A DNA stretch of 64,000 nucleotides from Canna indica (taxonomy: Eukaryota > Streptophyta > Magnoliopsida > Zingiberales > Cannaceae), in the NCBI GenBank assembly GCA_034359265.1, contig CP136890.1, forward strand, positions 103,255,501 through 103,319,500, written 5' to 3'. Positions within the stretch are counted from its first letter, which is position 1, and each line of letters opens with the position of its first letter. Positions 44,570-55,613 of this stretch are shown piece after piece. The notes beneath the pieces were generated by a model. That model searched no databases and had not been told where the DNA came from. It worked only from the letters and a program-made list of their open reading frames with translations. The translations under genes were made by a program, and so were the position numbers.

Positions 44570-45830
44570 TTGTAAATGGCGCAAGGCACATAAATGCGCA
44601 AAGGGCTCTTGGAGCCATGGCGCAAGGCACAAGGTTATGGCGCGCGCCATAACGAGGCGAGGCGCAAAAATAAAATATAATCATAAAATATATTTTGTAC
44701 ATAAAAATATACATTTCTAAAATAAAATCACCTAATTAACACCTAATATAGAAATTAAAGATGAGAAAAAAAACATGAGGAACTGTTTCAGCCTGTTGAT
44801 AAGCACACTGAGATTTTCTGCATGCTGAAATCATGCAGTATTAGCAATTCAACATGCAGAAAATATCAGCATGCCGAAAATTTGAGCATGCAGCAGTATC
44901 AGCCTATCAGCATGCTGAAATTTTCAGCATGTAGAATAGGAGGGAGGGCTGAAAAAAAATAGGCTGAAATCTGCTGAAAGGAGAGAAGAGAAAACAAAAA
45001 TACCCAATATATGCTAAAATCTGATGGAGAGGTCGCTGAAATCTAGTGGAGAGGCGTGCCAAAAGCTGAGACTAGTGGGAAGGGAGGAAAAAGAGGCGCC
45101 GGAAAGAAAAGGAGGCTCGCCGGAGGCGTGAGGAAGGATGCTCGCCGGAAAGAAGAAGGGAAGAAAAAAGAAGAGAAAAGTCAGACGTCGGCGGCTGAGG
45201 ATAAAAGAAGAAGAGGATAAAATCTTCGAGTGCCCTAAGTCACCCGGCGCCACACCTGTGTGTATATATTCAACGATAAACCTATTATGTTCAGTTTATA
45301 TAAGATTTAATTATATATTATATGTAAGTATATATTATATTTAGGTATATATATCATATTTAGTTTATGTAATAGCATTAAAGTAGACGATATATATATC
45401 ATATTTAAGTATAAATGCACCATTCCATGCAGGGTTATGCGGTGTTATTAATAACAGTGCATGATCATGCGGTGTTACAAATAATAGTGCATGTAGTGTT
45501 ATTAATGCACCATTGGTATTAATAGCACTGCATGATTCCAATGGTGCATTCCATGCAGTGCTATTAATAACAGTGCATGGAATAGTGCGAGTTATTAATA
45601 GGCGCTGCCTGGAATGTGGCACCCAAAGAAAAGTGCCACTCGAGGCGGTGCCTCATTTAAGCCGTCTGCGTCAGCCATTATTGAGGCGCACGAGTGTGGC
45701 ACCCAAAGAAAAGCGCCGCCTGAGGCGGCGCCTCATGTAAGTCATCTGCATCAGCCATTATTGAGGCGCTCGTGCCTCGTGTCGCCTCACCTCACCTGGG
45801 CGCCTAGGCGAGCCCCTACTAATAACACTG
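44570..45830. repeat. Composite repeat with GGCGC/GCGCC word arrays at both ends
   Basis: The left edge (44,575-44,665) is dense in GGCGCAAGGC / GGCGCGCGCC words and the right edge (45,600-45,820) in GAGGCGC / GGCGCC / CGCCTCA words in opposite orientation. This is the same architecture as the hAT MITEs. The middle holds an inverted AGCATGCTGAAAT-type block (44,820-44,935) and a GTGCATG / GTTATTAATA array (45,410-45,600). No target duplication was found, so it may be several nested units. Confidence 0.5.
45615..45774. repeat. Tandem duplication, 80-bp unit, two copies
   Basis: TGTGGCACCCAAAGAAAAG at 45615 recurs at 45695. The following sequence through TCAGCCATTATTGAGGCGC is repeated with few changes. 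Confidence 0.85.
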
Positions 45831-45839
45831 ATCAAAGTA

Positions 45840-47680
45840 TTCATATTCAAGCACCAACTACAATAGGATGTTAACATGTTAAATCTGAAATTTCAGCCAA
45901 CATTTTATCTAACAGTTATGAGTTCAATTAACATGTTACCTATCCAACAAAACATCAAATCATCAATAACATGATATCTATCATCAAAATCTCAGATAAT
46001 ATGTTACTTATAAAATAGAAATTTAATTGACATGTTGGCTATTAACAAAACATCAAATAACATGATATCCAGAAACAAAACTTTAGATAATATGTTACTT
46101 TATAAAACAAAAAAAATTTCTCCCCTTTCCCCCCTTTTTTTTCTTCCGCGCCAGGTTTTTCTACCGAACAGGAACCATCTTCCAAACATGAAATCCAAGT
46201 TTCATGATTTCAAAATTTAAGAAGAATCTGGGTCCTAATTGGAGATTCCAACATATATACATGAGATTAATTCTTATTCTAAGGAAAGTCCAGATTCCTG
46301 TACTATGGTGCCTGAATAATTATGATTTCACAATGCTCAGGAGAACTCCAGCGTCTAGGGGGAGAAAGGCGTGAGTGGCAGCCAAAGTTCTATACCACAT
46401 GAATAATTCTGGGTTCATGATGTCAAGATTGGAGTGGGGAATCCAAGATTTATGAAGGGGAAGATAACAAAATTTCATGAGGTTTATGAGAAATTTCTAT
46501 TCCAAGAAGGAGATTGCAAGTACTCGCAGGAACGTCTCTACCATGAAGAAAACGCAAGAACCAGAAATGTGGAATTGCAAGAACAAAATCGAATCACAGT
46601 AAGAATATAATCAAAATGAAAAGAAAAGATTTCACAGCCGACCGGTTGAAACAAAAATCCCCACTCCTAAATTCCAAATCTTTGGATAGAAGGACCACTC
46701 ACATGAAAAAAGCGCCTCTACCTTTCCCCTTGAGAGAAGGCCTTGACGACCCCACGAACTCGCGCCGGAATTCCGCTGAAGCAACGTCGGCCACCACTCA
46801 AATTTCCGCCGGCCACAATTTATTTTGGAACTAAGTAAATAAAAGGAAAACCTTCTTAAGTTGTTAAAATACCAATACACCCCTCATCGAAATCATTTGA
46901 TTAAATGAGTCCAAAACTCACTTAAATTGCACCCAAAGTTTAAACCCACATGCCTATAATTAAATCCAATCACTTAATTAATCGTGCGTACACAGGTCAT
47001 ACATCAGACCGCGATCTCCAATGATCTTCCCAACTTACGCATATAATTGGTCTATTGTATATAATAACTTAAGCATTTATTCTAATAATAGTCTATCTTT
47101 ATTATTTTGCATGATTCAAAAATAATTTTAAAAAATTTATTCATCATGTCAGCCGATGCAGGTCAAGTTATTTTTTAATTGGGTTCCACTATATCTCTCT
47201 TTGAGTAAATTAGTGGGCTGCCGCTGCTGCCTCCGTCAACGCCTCAACGGCGAAGGGAACAAGCTTCCGGCAAGGTGTTGCATGGTTTCGCTGTGCTTGT
47301 GCAGCTGAGACAGTGGGGCTTCCGCTGCTGCCGTCGTCAAAGCTGCCACTGCGGCATGATGCCTTCACTCTGCAACTCAACCCAAGGCGAATTGCATTAT
47401 ACTTAAACTGCACGCAGAGCTAATTTGATCTCCATTAACGCAACTGCTTGCAGCTTGCAAGAACTACTTCGACAGGTGTCTTTTCGTAGTCAGAGAGTTT
47501 GGAGGCAACGACTACAACACTGCAATATTCGCTGGCAGAAGCATGAATGCACTTCTTTCATTTGGCAACCCCATGCTTAACACATATGGCAGCCAGTATT
47601 CGCCCCGTATTATAATTCCTTTCTTCTCCTCGTGCCACTAAACAATAAATTAAAGAAATAAAGATGCCAAATGTTGGTCC
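45840..47680. other. Intergenic sequence
   Basis: No supported gene. It contains a small set of ATGTTAC / AACATGATATC-like repeats (45,880-46,110). A 38-bp segment (TTCGCTGGCAGAAGCATGAA...) at ~47,527 recurs at ~47,906 on the far side of the DUF4228 fragment. Confidence 0.45.
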
Positions 47681-47689
47681 GGCCGGCCT

Positions 47690-47886
47690 CCACACGGACC
47701 AACCCGGCCCCTTCTGCCGGAGTCCAGATCATTGGCTGCGATGGCCGGATCAGAGTCTACAACCGCTCGATTGCCGCTGCCGAGCTCATGAAGGAGCACC
47801 CCTGCCACCTCGTCTGCCGCTTCGACTCCTTCTCCATCGGCCAGAAGGTGCCCCCACTCGCCGCTGGCGACGACATGTCCACAAGA
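47690..47886 (+). pseudogene. DUF4228 (PADRE) protein fragment
   Basis: The + frame reads VQIIGCDGRIRVYNRSIAA, AELMKEHPCHLVCRFDSFS and IGQKVPPLAAGDDM. It resembles the N-terminal half of the plant DUF4228/PADRE domain (VQVxxxDGRVRVY, AELMxxxPxHxVCRSDSF), recalled rather than aligned. It is cut off before the usual GxxYFLLP block and lacks a proper start. GC-rich against an AT-rich background, and bracketed by copies of the 38-bp segment at 47,527 and 47,906. These proteins are stress-linked small proteins of unknown biochemical role. Confidence 0.6.
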
Positions 47887-48026
47887 TAGATTATAATGAT
47901 AATCTTCGCTGGCAGAAGCATGAATGCACTTCTTTCGTGCTTCTGCTGGCCAAGATATGGCGAAGATTATTGATATTATTGTTGTTTTGCTTCGCATCCT
48001 AAATTTCCTAATACTCAAATTATTTA

Positions 48027-49420
48027 AGATTAATTAATAAATCTAGTCCAAATAATAAGAGTTTTGACAAATCTAGCTCATCTTTTAATTTGTCATAATT
48101 ATAGCTCAAACTATAGAATTTATAATAATTATATCCCGCCGTGAGATACCCGTTACACTAATCGTTAGTTGCTGACGTGGCTGCACAATCAGCTTTTTAA
48201 AAATAATTTTTTATTCATTTATTCATTAGTTTTGCCACCTCAGTCTATACTGTTATAAAAAATAAAATTATTAATTAATGAATATAGCCCAAACTATAAA
48301 AGTTTTAACAAATTTAGTCCACCTTTTAATTTGTCATAATTCTAGCCCAAACTATAGAATTTATAATAATTATATCTTGTTGTTACATTAATTGTTAGTT
48401 GCTGACGCGACTGCACAGTCAACTTTTAAAAAATATTTTTTTATTAATTTTTTTATTAGTTTTGCCACCTCGGTCTACATTGTTCTAAAAAATAAAATAA
48501 AAAAAAAACTTTTTTGACAAGAGATTATGTTAGTTTTCTTCGTCAAGCTTCATGGCGTAATACACGCACGGATCTCTTTGGCTTCTTCTTCTTTGCCAGC
48601 GGCATCGCCGCCACCACCACCACCTCAAGCACCATCGGGTGTCGGTACAATGCCGCCTCCACCTCAATGCTACGCCAAAGAATATGATGTCCTTCGTTCG
48701 GTCCTTGATCTCCTACCCGTCCGGGTGGACGACGCCCAGCCCAAGTCGCCGGTCAGGAACCATCGTCCGCCGCGTTTGGAGCGGCGACATCGAGAGGCCG
48801 GCTTCCAAGCCTCACCAACCGTCGAACCCCGCTTGGGCGATCATTCGCTCGCGAAGCTCCGCCGATTGCGGCGTTGGCTTGACGGAGAAGAGAAGCTAAC
48901 ATAACCTGTTGTCAAAAAGGGTTTTGATGTTTTTTTATTTTATTTTTTAAAACAGTGTAAACTGAGGTGGCAAAACTAATGAAAAAAACTATAAAAAATT
49001 ATTTTTTAAAAGTTGAATGTGCAGCCACGTCAACAACTAACGATTAATGTAACAGGTATCTCATGGCGGGATATAATTGTTATAAATTCTATAGTTTGGG
49101 ATAGAATTGTGGCAAATTAAAAAGGTGTGTTAGATTTGTTAAAACCCCTATAGTTTGAGCTATATTCATTAATTAACCATTTTATTTTTTAGAACAGTGT
49201 AGACTGAGGTGGCAAAACTAATGAAAAAATGAATAAAAAATTGTTTTTTAAAAGCTGACTGTGCAGCCAGGTCAGCAACTAACGATTAATGTAACAAGTA
49301 TCTCACGACGAGATATAATTGTTATAAATTCTATAGTTTGGGCTAGAATTGTGACAAATTAAAAGGTGGGCTAGATTTGTTAAAACTCATATAGTTTGGG
49401 TTAGATTCATTAATTAACCC
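48027..49420. mobile_element. Mutator-like element (MULE) with duplicated ~240-bp terminal inverted repeats and a GC-rich insert
   Basis: The outer termini are AGATTAATTAATAAATCTAG (left) and GGGTTAATTAATGAATCTAA (reverse complement of right). A perfect 9-bp duplication AATTATTTA flanks it (48018-48026, 49421-49429). Each arm is ~480 bp and consists of two tandem units: TTAATTAAT recurs at 241-bp spacing on the left (48030, 48271), and the right arm mirrors this. The arms enclose a GC-rich segment (about 48,530-48,905) that looks like host coding DNA (Pro-rich, then KEYDVLRSVLDLLPVRVDD) but is not recognised. No MULE transposase is present, so a Pack-MULE is likely. Confidence 0.82.
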
Positions 49421-49534
49421 AATTATTTATTTTGTAACATGACACATTTCATATTAATATTGATATAAATTAAATAAATCTTTTTTTACATTTATCCATT
49501 AAATTTTCACAATTAAAATTTTAAAAGGATAAGA

Positions 49535-50345
49535 GATTTTTTTGCCCTTGAACTTTAGTAAAATGTGCGAAAATGTCATTAGAATTTTTTAAAAACCCAA
49601 TATAATCTCAAACCACCAAAGCTAATGCGAAAATGCCTTTTTTGAAATGATAAAGTGACATGGCAAACGATGCTAACGATGCTAACGACGACAATTAAGA
49701 GCATGACACATCATCGATGAGCTGTATAAAAAACGGGGTAAAAAGTATTTTTGCCCTTGAACTTTAGCAAAAGGTGCAAAAATGCTCCTAAGATTAATTT
49801 TTGATGTCAATATGCCCCAAAACCACCAAAACTAGTGTGAAAAATACCCTTTTCAGGATAGTAAAATGACGTGACAAACGATGCTAACGGCAACCAATGG
49901 GAGCACGACACATCATCTATGAGTAAAAATGAGCACGACACGACACAACAAACGGTGCTAACACAAAATCTCCATCCCACAATCGCAATATCTTCTCCTC
50001 TGACACGACACGATAAGCGGTAACGACACGAAAAACGATGACAAAACGACAAACGATGCTAACACGAAGTATGTCTTAGATCGAATGAGAAGACATTACA
50101 ATTGTAGGATAAAGGCTTTGCGTTAGCACCACTTGTCATGTCGTGTCGTGCCCATTTTTGACAACTCATTGATGACATGTTGTGTTCTAAACAATTTTGT
50201 CATTTTATCATCCCAAAAAAGATATTTCCACACTAATTTTGGTGGTTTGGAGACATATTGGGCTCAAAACAATTTCTAAACACATTTTTGCACCTTTTAC
50301 CAAAGTTCAGGGCAAAAACACCCCTTGCCTATTTTTTGATAGATC
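49535..50345. mobile_element. Long inverted-repeat element, MULE-like, ends not fixed
   Basis: The ~200-bp unit starting TTTTTGCCCTTGAACTTTAG occurs twice in tandem on the left (49,541 and 49,750). It occurs once inverted on the right, ending near CAAAGTTCAGGGCAAAAAC at 50,315. The inversion reaches into the CGACACATCAT / GACGTGTCGTGC flank. The core has many ACGACACGA / AACGATGCTAAC words. I could not find a clean target duplication. Confidence 0.55.
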
Positions 50346-50880
50346 ATTAATGACGTGTCGTGCAAAAGACCATTTAGATTAGTACATGATACATTCTTCA
50401 TCCATGATCCAAGATCCATAGAGCCAGCAGGTCAAGAAAATATATTACCATTTCACAGTTTATAAATGATGAGCGCCTCTACAACATGAATTTAAAGTGA
50501 GAAGGGTTGCCCAAAATGGTAATGACAGAGACAAATTAATACTGCATACCAAATCATTCTACAAGACTCTGTTGCAGTCTAAATTAGTTATATAAGCATA
50601 ATAGACACACGAGACAAGTTTCAGAGCAAAATATACACCAAAAATTAATACTGCATGCTGCATCAACCTCAAATCATTCCTTGCCATCTAAGTAACATAG
50701 AATAGTAGCCAAAATCGAATGCAGAAAGATCATAGTCAAACTGGATATTATCCACCAACAACTTCACAATAGACAATATCCTGACAATTTTGCACTACAT
50801 TGGTGCAGAAAAATGTAAAAGGTACATCCAGTTTCGACGGAAATAACCTAACTGAAAAATAGAAGAACAAAGAAACTTGT
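50346..50880. other. CLPP4 3' flank and presumed 3' UTR
   Basis: AT-rich, with no other gene. The transcript end of CLPP4 (- strand) should lie here, but no unambiguous polyadenylation signal can be chosen. Confidence 0.45.
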
Positions 50881-53152
50881 CTAGTATATCTCATCATCTG
50901 GAATATCTGGTCTTAAAAATTTCTTAGGATCATTATATATCTCCTGGTAATTCAGTTTAGGCTTCACCTTTTCTGGTACAGGTAGAAGTGGAATGATAGA
51001 GTCCCTATCAATAACACCATCAATAATCCCATATTCAACGGCCTCAATAGGTGACATATAACGATCTCGATCAATATCTTTCTGAACTTGTTCGATTGTG
51101 CGACCAGTAAAACCTGAGATGATTCTGGTAATATTGTCTTTATTATGCATAATCTCTCTGGCCTGAATTTCAACATCTATGGCTTGACCACTAGCTCCTC
51201 CAAGAGGCTGGTGAATCATTATGCGTGTGTTGGGCATTGAAAATCGTTTTCCCTTGGTACCACCACCAAGGATGATAGATGCCGTAGAAGCAGCAATGCC
51301 AAGTGCAACTGTGGATATATCTGCTCTCACTAGCTTAACAACATCATATATGGCCATAGTAGCACTGGTAAAGTAAACACAGTAGGAAAAAATATGAAGA
51401 GATCATAATTGTGCAACTAATGCCAACAGGAAAATTAAAATAAGGAAACAAATGATGACACAACAGAGAATATCATGATATTAAGATTTATATCAAACAT
51501 TGAACTAGAAATGCAATGCATAAAAAGACAATTAGACAAACAGATGTGTGCATATGCACAAACACAGACCAAGAACAAACGAAAACCTCATCACCATCAC
51601 CCGCATAATTACCAGAAAAGGTCCATCACTGAACATTTCATTGAGCAGTTCCAAATTGACAAATATATAAGGAGCTTATCAAGTTTCAAGTTTTAAGTTA
51701 TAAAGCGGTTAGGCCATGAACTTTGCAATTTAACTGTGATGATTATAGAACACAAAGCTTATCAAGTTTCATGATCTAAGATCTGATTCTACTAATTTTT
51801 ACAATGTAAGTATGTAACTCCTGCAGTATGTTATGATCATAGAACATTTTGATCTTGTTTGATTAACTTCACCATCTTGAGGACAGAAAATGTGTTAAAA
51901 GATACAGAGGGAGGTTTCAAGGTCCAAACTAATTTGATTCCCAATAAATTGATTATAAATGTCAAATATCTTGATATAAACATATTGAGATAGACACCAG
52001 ATATAAAGAAAAATCTTGTTCAGTTCAGTGTGACAGTGATAAACTGATAATATAATCATGTCATGTGCATAGTGAACCAGGAAAACCAACACCAGCCGTG
52101 TAGCAAATAGTTAATCATCATATTGCAGCTATATTATCACTGAAAGTCTTCTTTATTTCATTAGGAGATTACAAAGTATTGACCTTGATAACCTATTGAA
52201 ACAATCAATCCAAAATGACAGGCTTTTTATGTCAACATGCAATAACATCAGTAGTTCACAGCTTTTATCCATGCAACAACTCATCCAAATACATGCCTAC
52301 ATTATGTGCAGGTGCGCTACATGATTCTGTCAATGATTAGGATATGCACAATAAATCAATAAGCTAGGAGTACTAATCTTACATATAGCATACTCAACAT
52401 TACAATCGGTTACTACCCTAATAAAAGTGAACCCCATTATCTTCTTCCTCCCAAGTACCGTTCAATGATAACTCACAACCTTCTTAACTACATTTCCATC
52501 ATAATTCTTACTCTCATAGTAATTTTATGCAAAACAGAACATGATGGAGCTGAAAATGGAAGCAATTTACAAGTGAATATAATTCTGGTTTGGATGCACT
52601 AACGCAAACAGAAGATCTTGTAGCATGAATCGCCAAAAGACAAGCAATGTATATGAAAATGGCGAATTTTTGGAAGCAAATTGAGGTGGTGGACGCGACA
52701 TGGGCGTACCTGAGAGAACCGCCGGAGGAATTGATAAAGAGGCGGATGTCTTTGGTGTGATCCTGGGCGTCAAGGAGGAGTAGCTGACTGATGATGGCGT
52801 CGGCCACGAAGTCGTCAATGCTGCTACCTAAGAACACGATCCGCTCTCGCAGCAGCAGGCCCATCACGTCGGACTCTGCTCCTCTCATCGCCGTGGCCGG
52901 TGTCTGCGCAGCGGACGAAGCCGGCGAGAAGATATCAGTAGTGGAGAGCGGAGAAGAAAAGTACGGTCGGGATTCTAGTCGACCACCGGAGGAGGAGCAT
53001 ACGCGGGCTCGGATGCGGAAGGGCATAGAAGGAGATTTGAAGCAGATGGATGGAGATCTGGAGTGGAGGAAGGGTTTTGGAGAAAGGGTGGAAGAGACCG
53101 GAGGGGGGAGGAAGGAGGGCTTGAGGGGAGTGGAAACGGAGATTGAGGCCAT
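50881..53152 (-). CDS. CLPP4: Plastid ATP-dependent Clp protease proteolytic subunit 4 (ClpP4), two exons
   Basis: Exon 1 is 53152-52710 and exon 2 is 51364-50881, joined across a GT..AG intron of 1345 bp to give 308 aa. The first ~85 residues are Ser/Pro-rich and basic ([18 protein letters not shown]), as in a chloroplast transit peptide. The mature part begins near [20 protein letters not shown], a ClpP4 hallmark. The catalytic triad is present: Ser174 (GIAASTAS), His199 ([10 protein letters not shown]) and Asp263 ([10 protein letters not shown]). So it is a proteolytic P-type subunit, not a ClpR. The C terminus PDIPDDEIY matches ClpP4 as I recall it. ClpP4 sits in the stromal ClpP3-6 ring of the Clp core. 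One oddity is [11 protein letters not shown], where nearly all ClpP proteins have INSPGGS. A frame reading past the donor in exon 1 is intronic. Confidence 0.93.
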
Positions 53153-53373
53153 GTCGAGCGAGACAGAGGAGCGGCTTCGGCGACTGCGGCCGAGAAGATG
53201 GAACCCTTGCTTGTCTTCCCAAATAATCTACTCTTTTGTCTTATCTTTTTCTTTCTTTTTTTCCAATTTCTTTGTCAAATATCTATCAAACATTTTTATA
53301 TTAAACTATTAATATTCTTTTTGCAAGAAACATGAGAAAAATTTATTAATAAAGTTGGATCACAACCCGGACG
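53153..53373 (-). promoter_or_regulatory. CLPP4 upstream region
   Basis: The ~220 bp between the CLPP4 start and the next MITE is AT-rich, with a pyrimidine/purine-rich run near 53,230-53,270. No specific element can be defended. Confidence 0.3.
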
Positions 53374-53381
53374 GTCCTAAT

Positions 53382-53781
53382 TAGGGGTGGCAAGGATTAA
53401 CTGCTTTTATATAATCAATATTGAAATTGAATCAAGAGCTCACTAATTAAAATTGTTCAGTTTAAAAAATTAGTATGAAACCGATTAGTCTAATTCAAAT
53501 AGGTTAGAAAATTGAATTATGGAATACCCAAAGATTATTAAAATAATTATTTATAGCAATTTCAGAAACAGATTGTTCTCGGATAATCGATAATTGAAAT
53601 CAAAGTATATAACCATTTTTGGTTATCGATTATATGCGAACCAATATATGAAATTGTATCGAATTTAATTAGTTTTTCATATTCTTTAACTGAAATCAAA
53701 ATTGAATCGCAAATTTATTATTCGAAATCGAATTTTATGATTCGATTAACCGATTAACTGCAATTTCAATTTTCATCCCTA
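53382..53781. mobile_element. hAT-type MITE, 400 bp
   Basis: The termini are TAGGGGTGGCAAGG (left) and TAGGGATGAAAATTG (reverse complement of right), typical hAT ends. A perfect 8-bp duplication GTCCTAAT flanks it (53374-53381, 53782-53789). Internal GATTAACTGC / AACCGATTAACTGC and GAAATTGAATC words recur in both orientations. It inserted about 230 bp upstream of the CLPP4 start codon. Confidence 0.88.
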
Positions 53782-53799
53782 GTCCTAATTAAATGGAAT

Positions 53800-54400
53800 T
53801 TCAACTCAGGTGCCCTAATAATCAACTAGATTCATGACTCATGTAAATTTACTATCGGAAAATATCGAAGAGATCGGAAAATCGGAAGGACGTTGTTCGA
53901 CGCGCTTGAATTCTTCGAGAAGTTAGAGTTTAGGTTTATGGTGTCTAGTTTATATTGTAAATCCTCTTTATGATGCAAAGAAACCCTAAAATCTATCCCG
54001 AACCCCAAAATATGAAAACTCGGAAATCGCCCTGAAACTCACTAAGCCTAGGGAGCTTCTTGGGGGGCTATATGACATAGATACTTTATTGACATAAAAA
54101 ATGGCGGTAATTGTTCATCGGGTTAAAATTAGATAACGATGTATTTTAAGGATTTTTTAGAAGCCTTCAGCTTACCCATTCTTGACTTGAAAGATTAGAA
54201 AATTTCTGTTTTTCAAAAATTTGTACTAGACCCCAAAAACTAGATTTTGATTCTTAATGATTTTGATTTTTTAGATATTTTTATTGAATCCAAATGGAGG
54301 GTAATCATTATATAACATTTATGTTTTAAAGTTATTAAGTTAATAAATGTTATATAAGTAGACTTAGCGAAGACGAAACTAAAAAACGAACAAACAAAAC
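53800..54400. other. Intergenic sequence
   Basis: AT-rich. TTATATAACATTTATG-type and complementary words near 54,310-54,360 suggest a small inverted repeat, but no full element was delimited. Confidence 0.35.
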
Positions 54401-54409
54401 CTAATCAAA

Positions 54410-54960
54410 CTGCCCAGTTTAGGTTCGGTCGACCGGTCAGTCGATCGAATGATGTTGAAAATTGGTATTAGCCAATTCGGTCGACCGACCGAGGCCAAAA
54501 TCTGGCAGTAACTGCGTCGGTCGACCGGACAATAAAGAAGCAGAATCACGACTCTGGCAGTCGACCCTCCGGTCGATCAAACAGAGCGGTAGAAGCGCAA
54601 AAGCCAGCGATCGCTAGGCAGTCAATCGGTTGGTCGACTGATGATCGATCGGCAAGCGACCGAACGGCGTTCAACGGGCGAAAAAACACCCGTTGAGGAG
54701 CCGTTCGATTGAGGGGTTATAAATAACCTTCACCTATCTTCTTTAAGCCCTCTCAACAACTGATCCAAGCTTCCATAGAGCCATTCTTGATCATTCTAAG
54801 AGTATTTCTTGAGTCATCCCTTTGACAACCCTAGTTTCCATAATATATCCTTGATCTTACCTTCAAGCCTTGAACGATTCATCATTGAGGCATCAAGAGA
54901 AACTAGGACTCGTGTTTGGAGCTAAATATTTATTGTATTGTTTATTTGCTTCATTATTTG
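54410..54960. repeat. LTR-like sequence with GGTCGACCGG palindrome array
   Basis: 54,420-54,665 carries repeated GGTCGACCGGTC / TCGGTCGACCGACCG words at irregular spacing. A TATA-like GGTTATAAATAACC at about 54,714 and transcript-leader-like sequence follow. Such arrays sit in the LTRs of some monocot retrotransposons (from memory). No TG..CA borders, primer site or partner LTR were found, so it may be a solo-LTR remnant. Confidence 0.4.
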
Positions 54961-55604
54961 TGTATTTTGTGATTTATTTGCTCCCAGAGTCCAGCGCTAA
55001 CCAACGACCCCCAAACCAATTGGTGAAATGGAAGGGCGCACCTTCATCTTATACCGTATAGGGCCTGAGCGCCCCCGGCGTTCGAATGTGACTCGGCCCA
55101 GCCCGGCCTCACGCCACGGGACGATTGATGACTCGGCCAACTTCCAGCCTACATGCCAACAGGGTTGTCGTACTCTCACAAACTCTCCTTCTATTAGGCT
55201 TCTTCCTCTCTCAATGCCTCCTTCTCATCGCATTCGCTTTGTGAAACATTGGAAGAACAATCTCCATTAAACAGAGGCGCCTGCGATAGTGGTGGTCCTC
55301 CATGATCGCCTTGAGGAGGAGAAAAAGAAAGGGGGATTTGAGAATAAGTAAATTATAATTTTACCCTTCGCCGCTTCACATAGATCTAAGGATAAAATCG
55401 TAATAAACACCATGTAGGATAGTAACTTACCATGTCATCGTCGTTAAGTGACACGTCAGCCAAATTCATCAAAAATGACGGTGCGTGCTAAACGGGGTAA
55501 CAGAATGATAGTTCGTGTATTTCCATGCTAACGGAAAAAGTTTATGCTAAAAATGGAAAAAGGTCCAAAGTTCATATTTTTTTTTGTATTTACTCTATTG
55601 TTTA
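54961..55604. other. Intergenic sequence
   Basis: No supported gene. The 55,370-55,600 part (TTTACCC..., AAGTGACACGTCAGC, CTAACGGAAAAAG) resembles one arm of the long-inverted-repeat elements nearby, without a mate. Confidence 0.35.
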
Positions 55605-55613
55605 TAAAAATAT

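Noticed and set aside
52791..53312. 173-aa frame on the + strand across CLPP4 exon 1
   Set aside because: Antisense to a strongly supported exon, with low-complexity Glu/Arg content.
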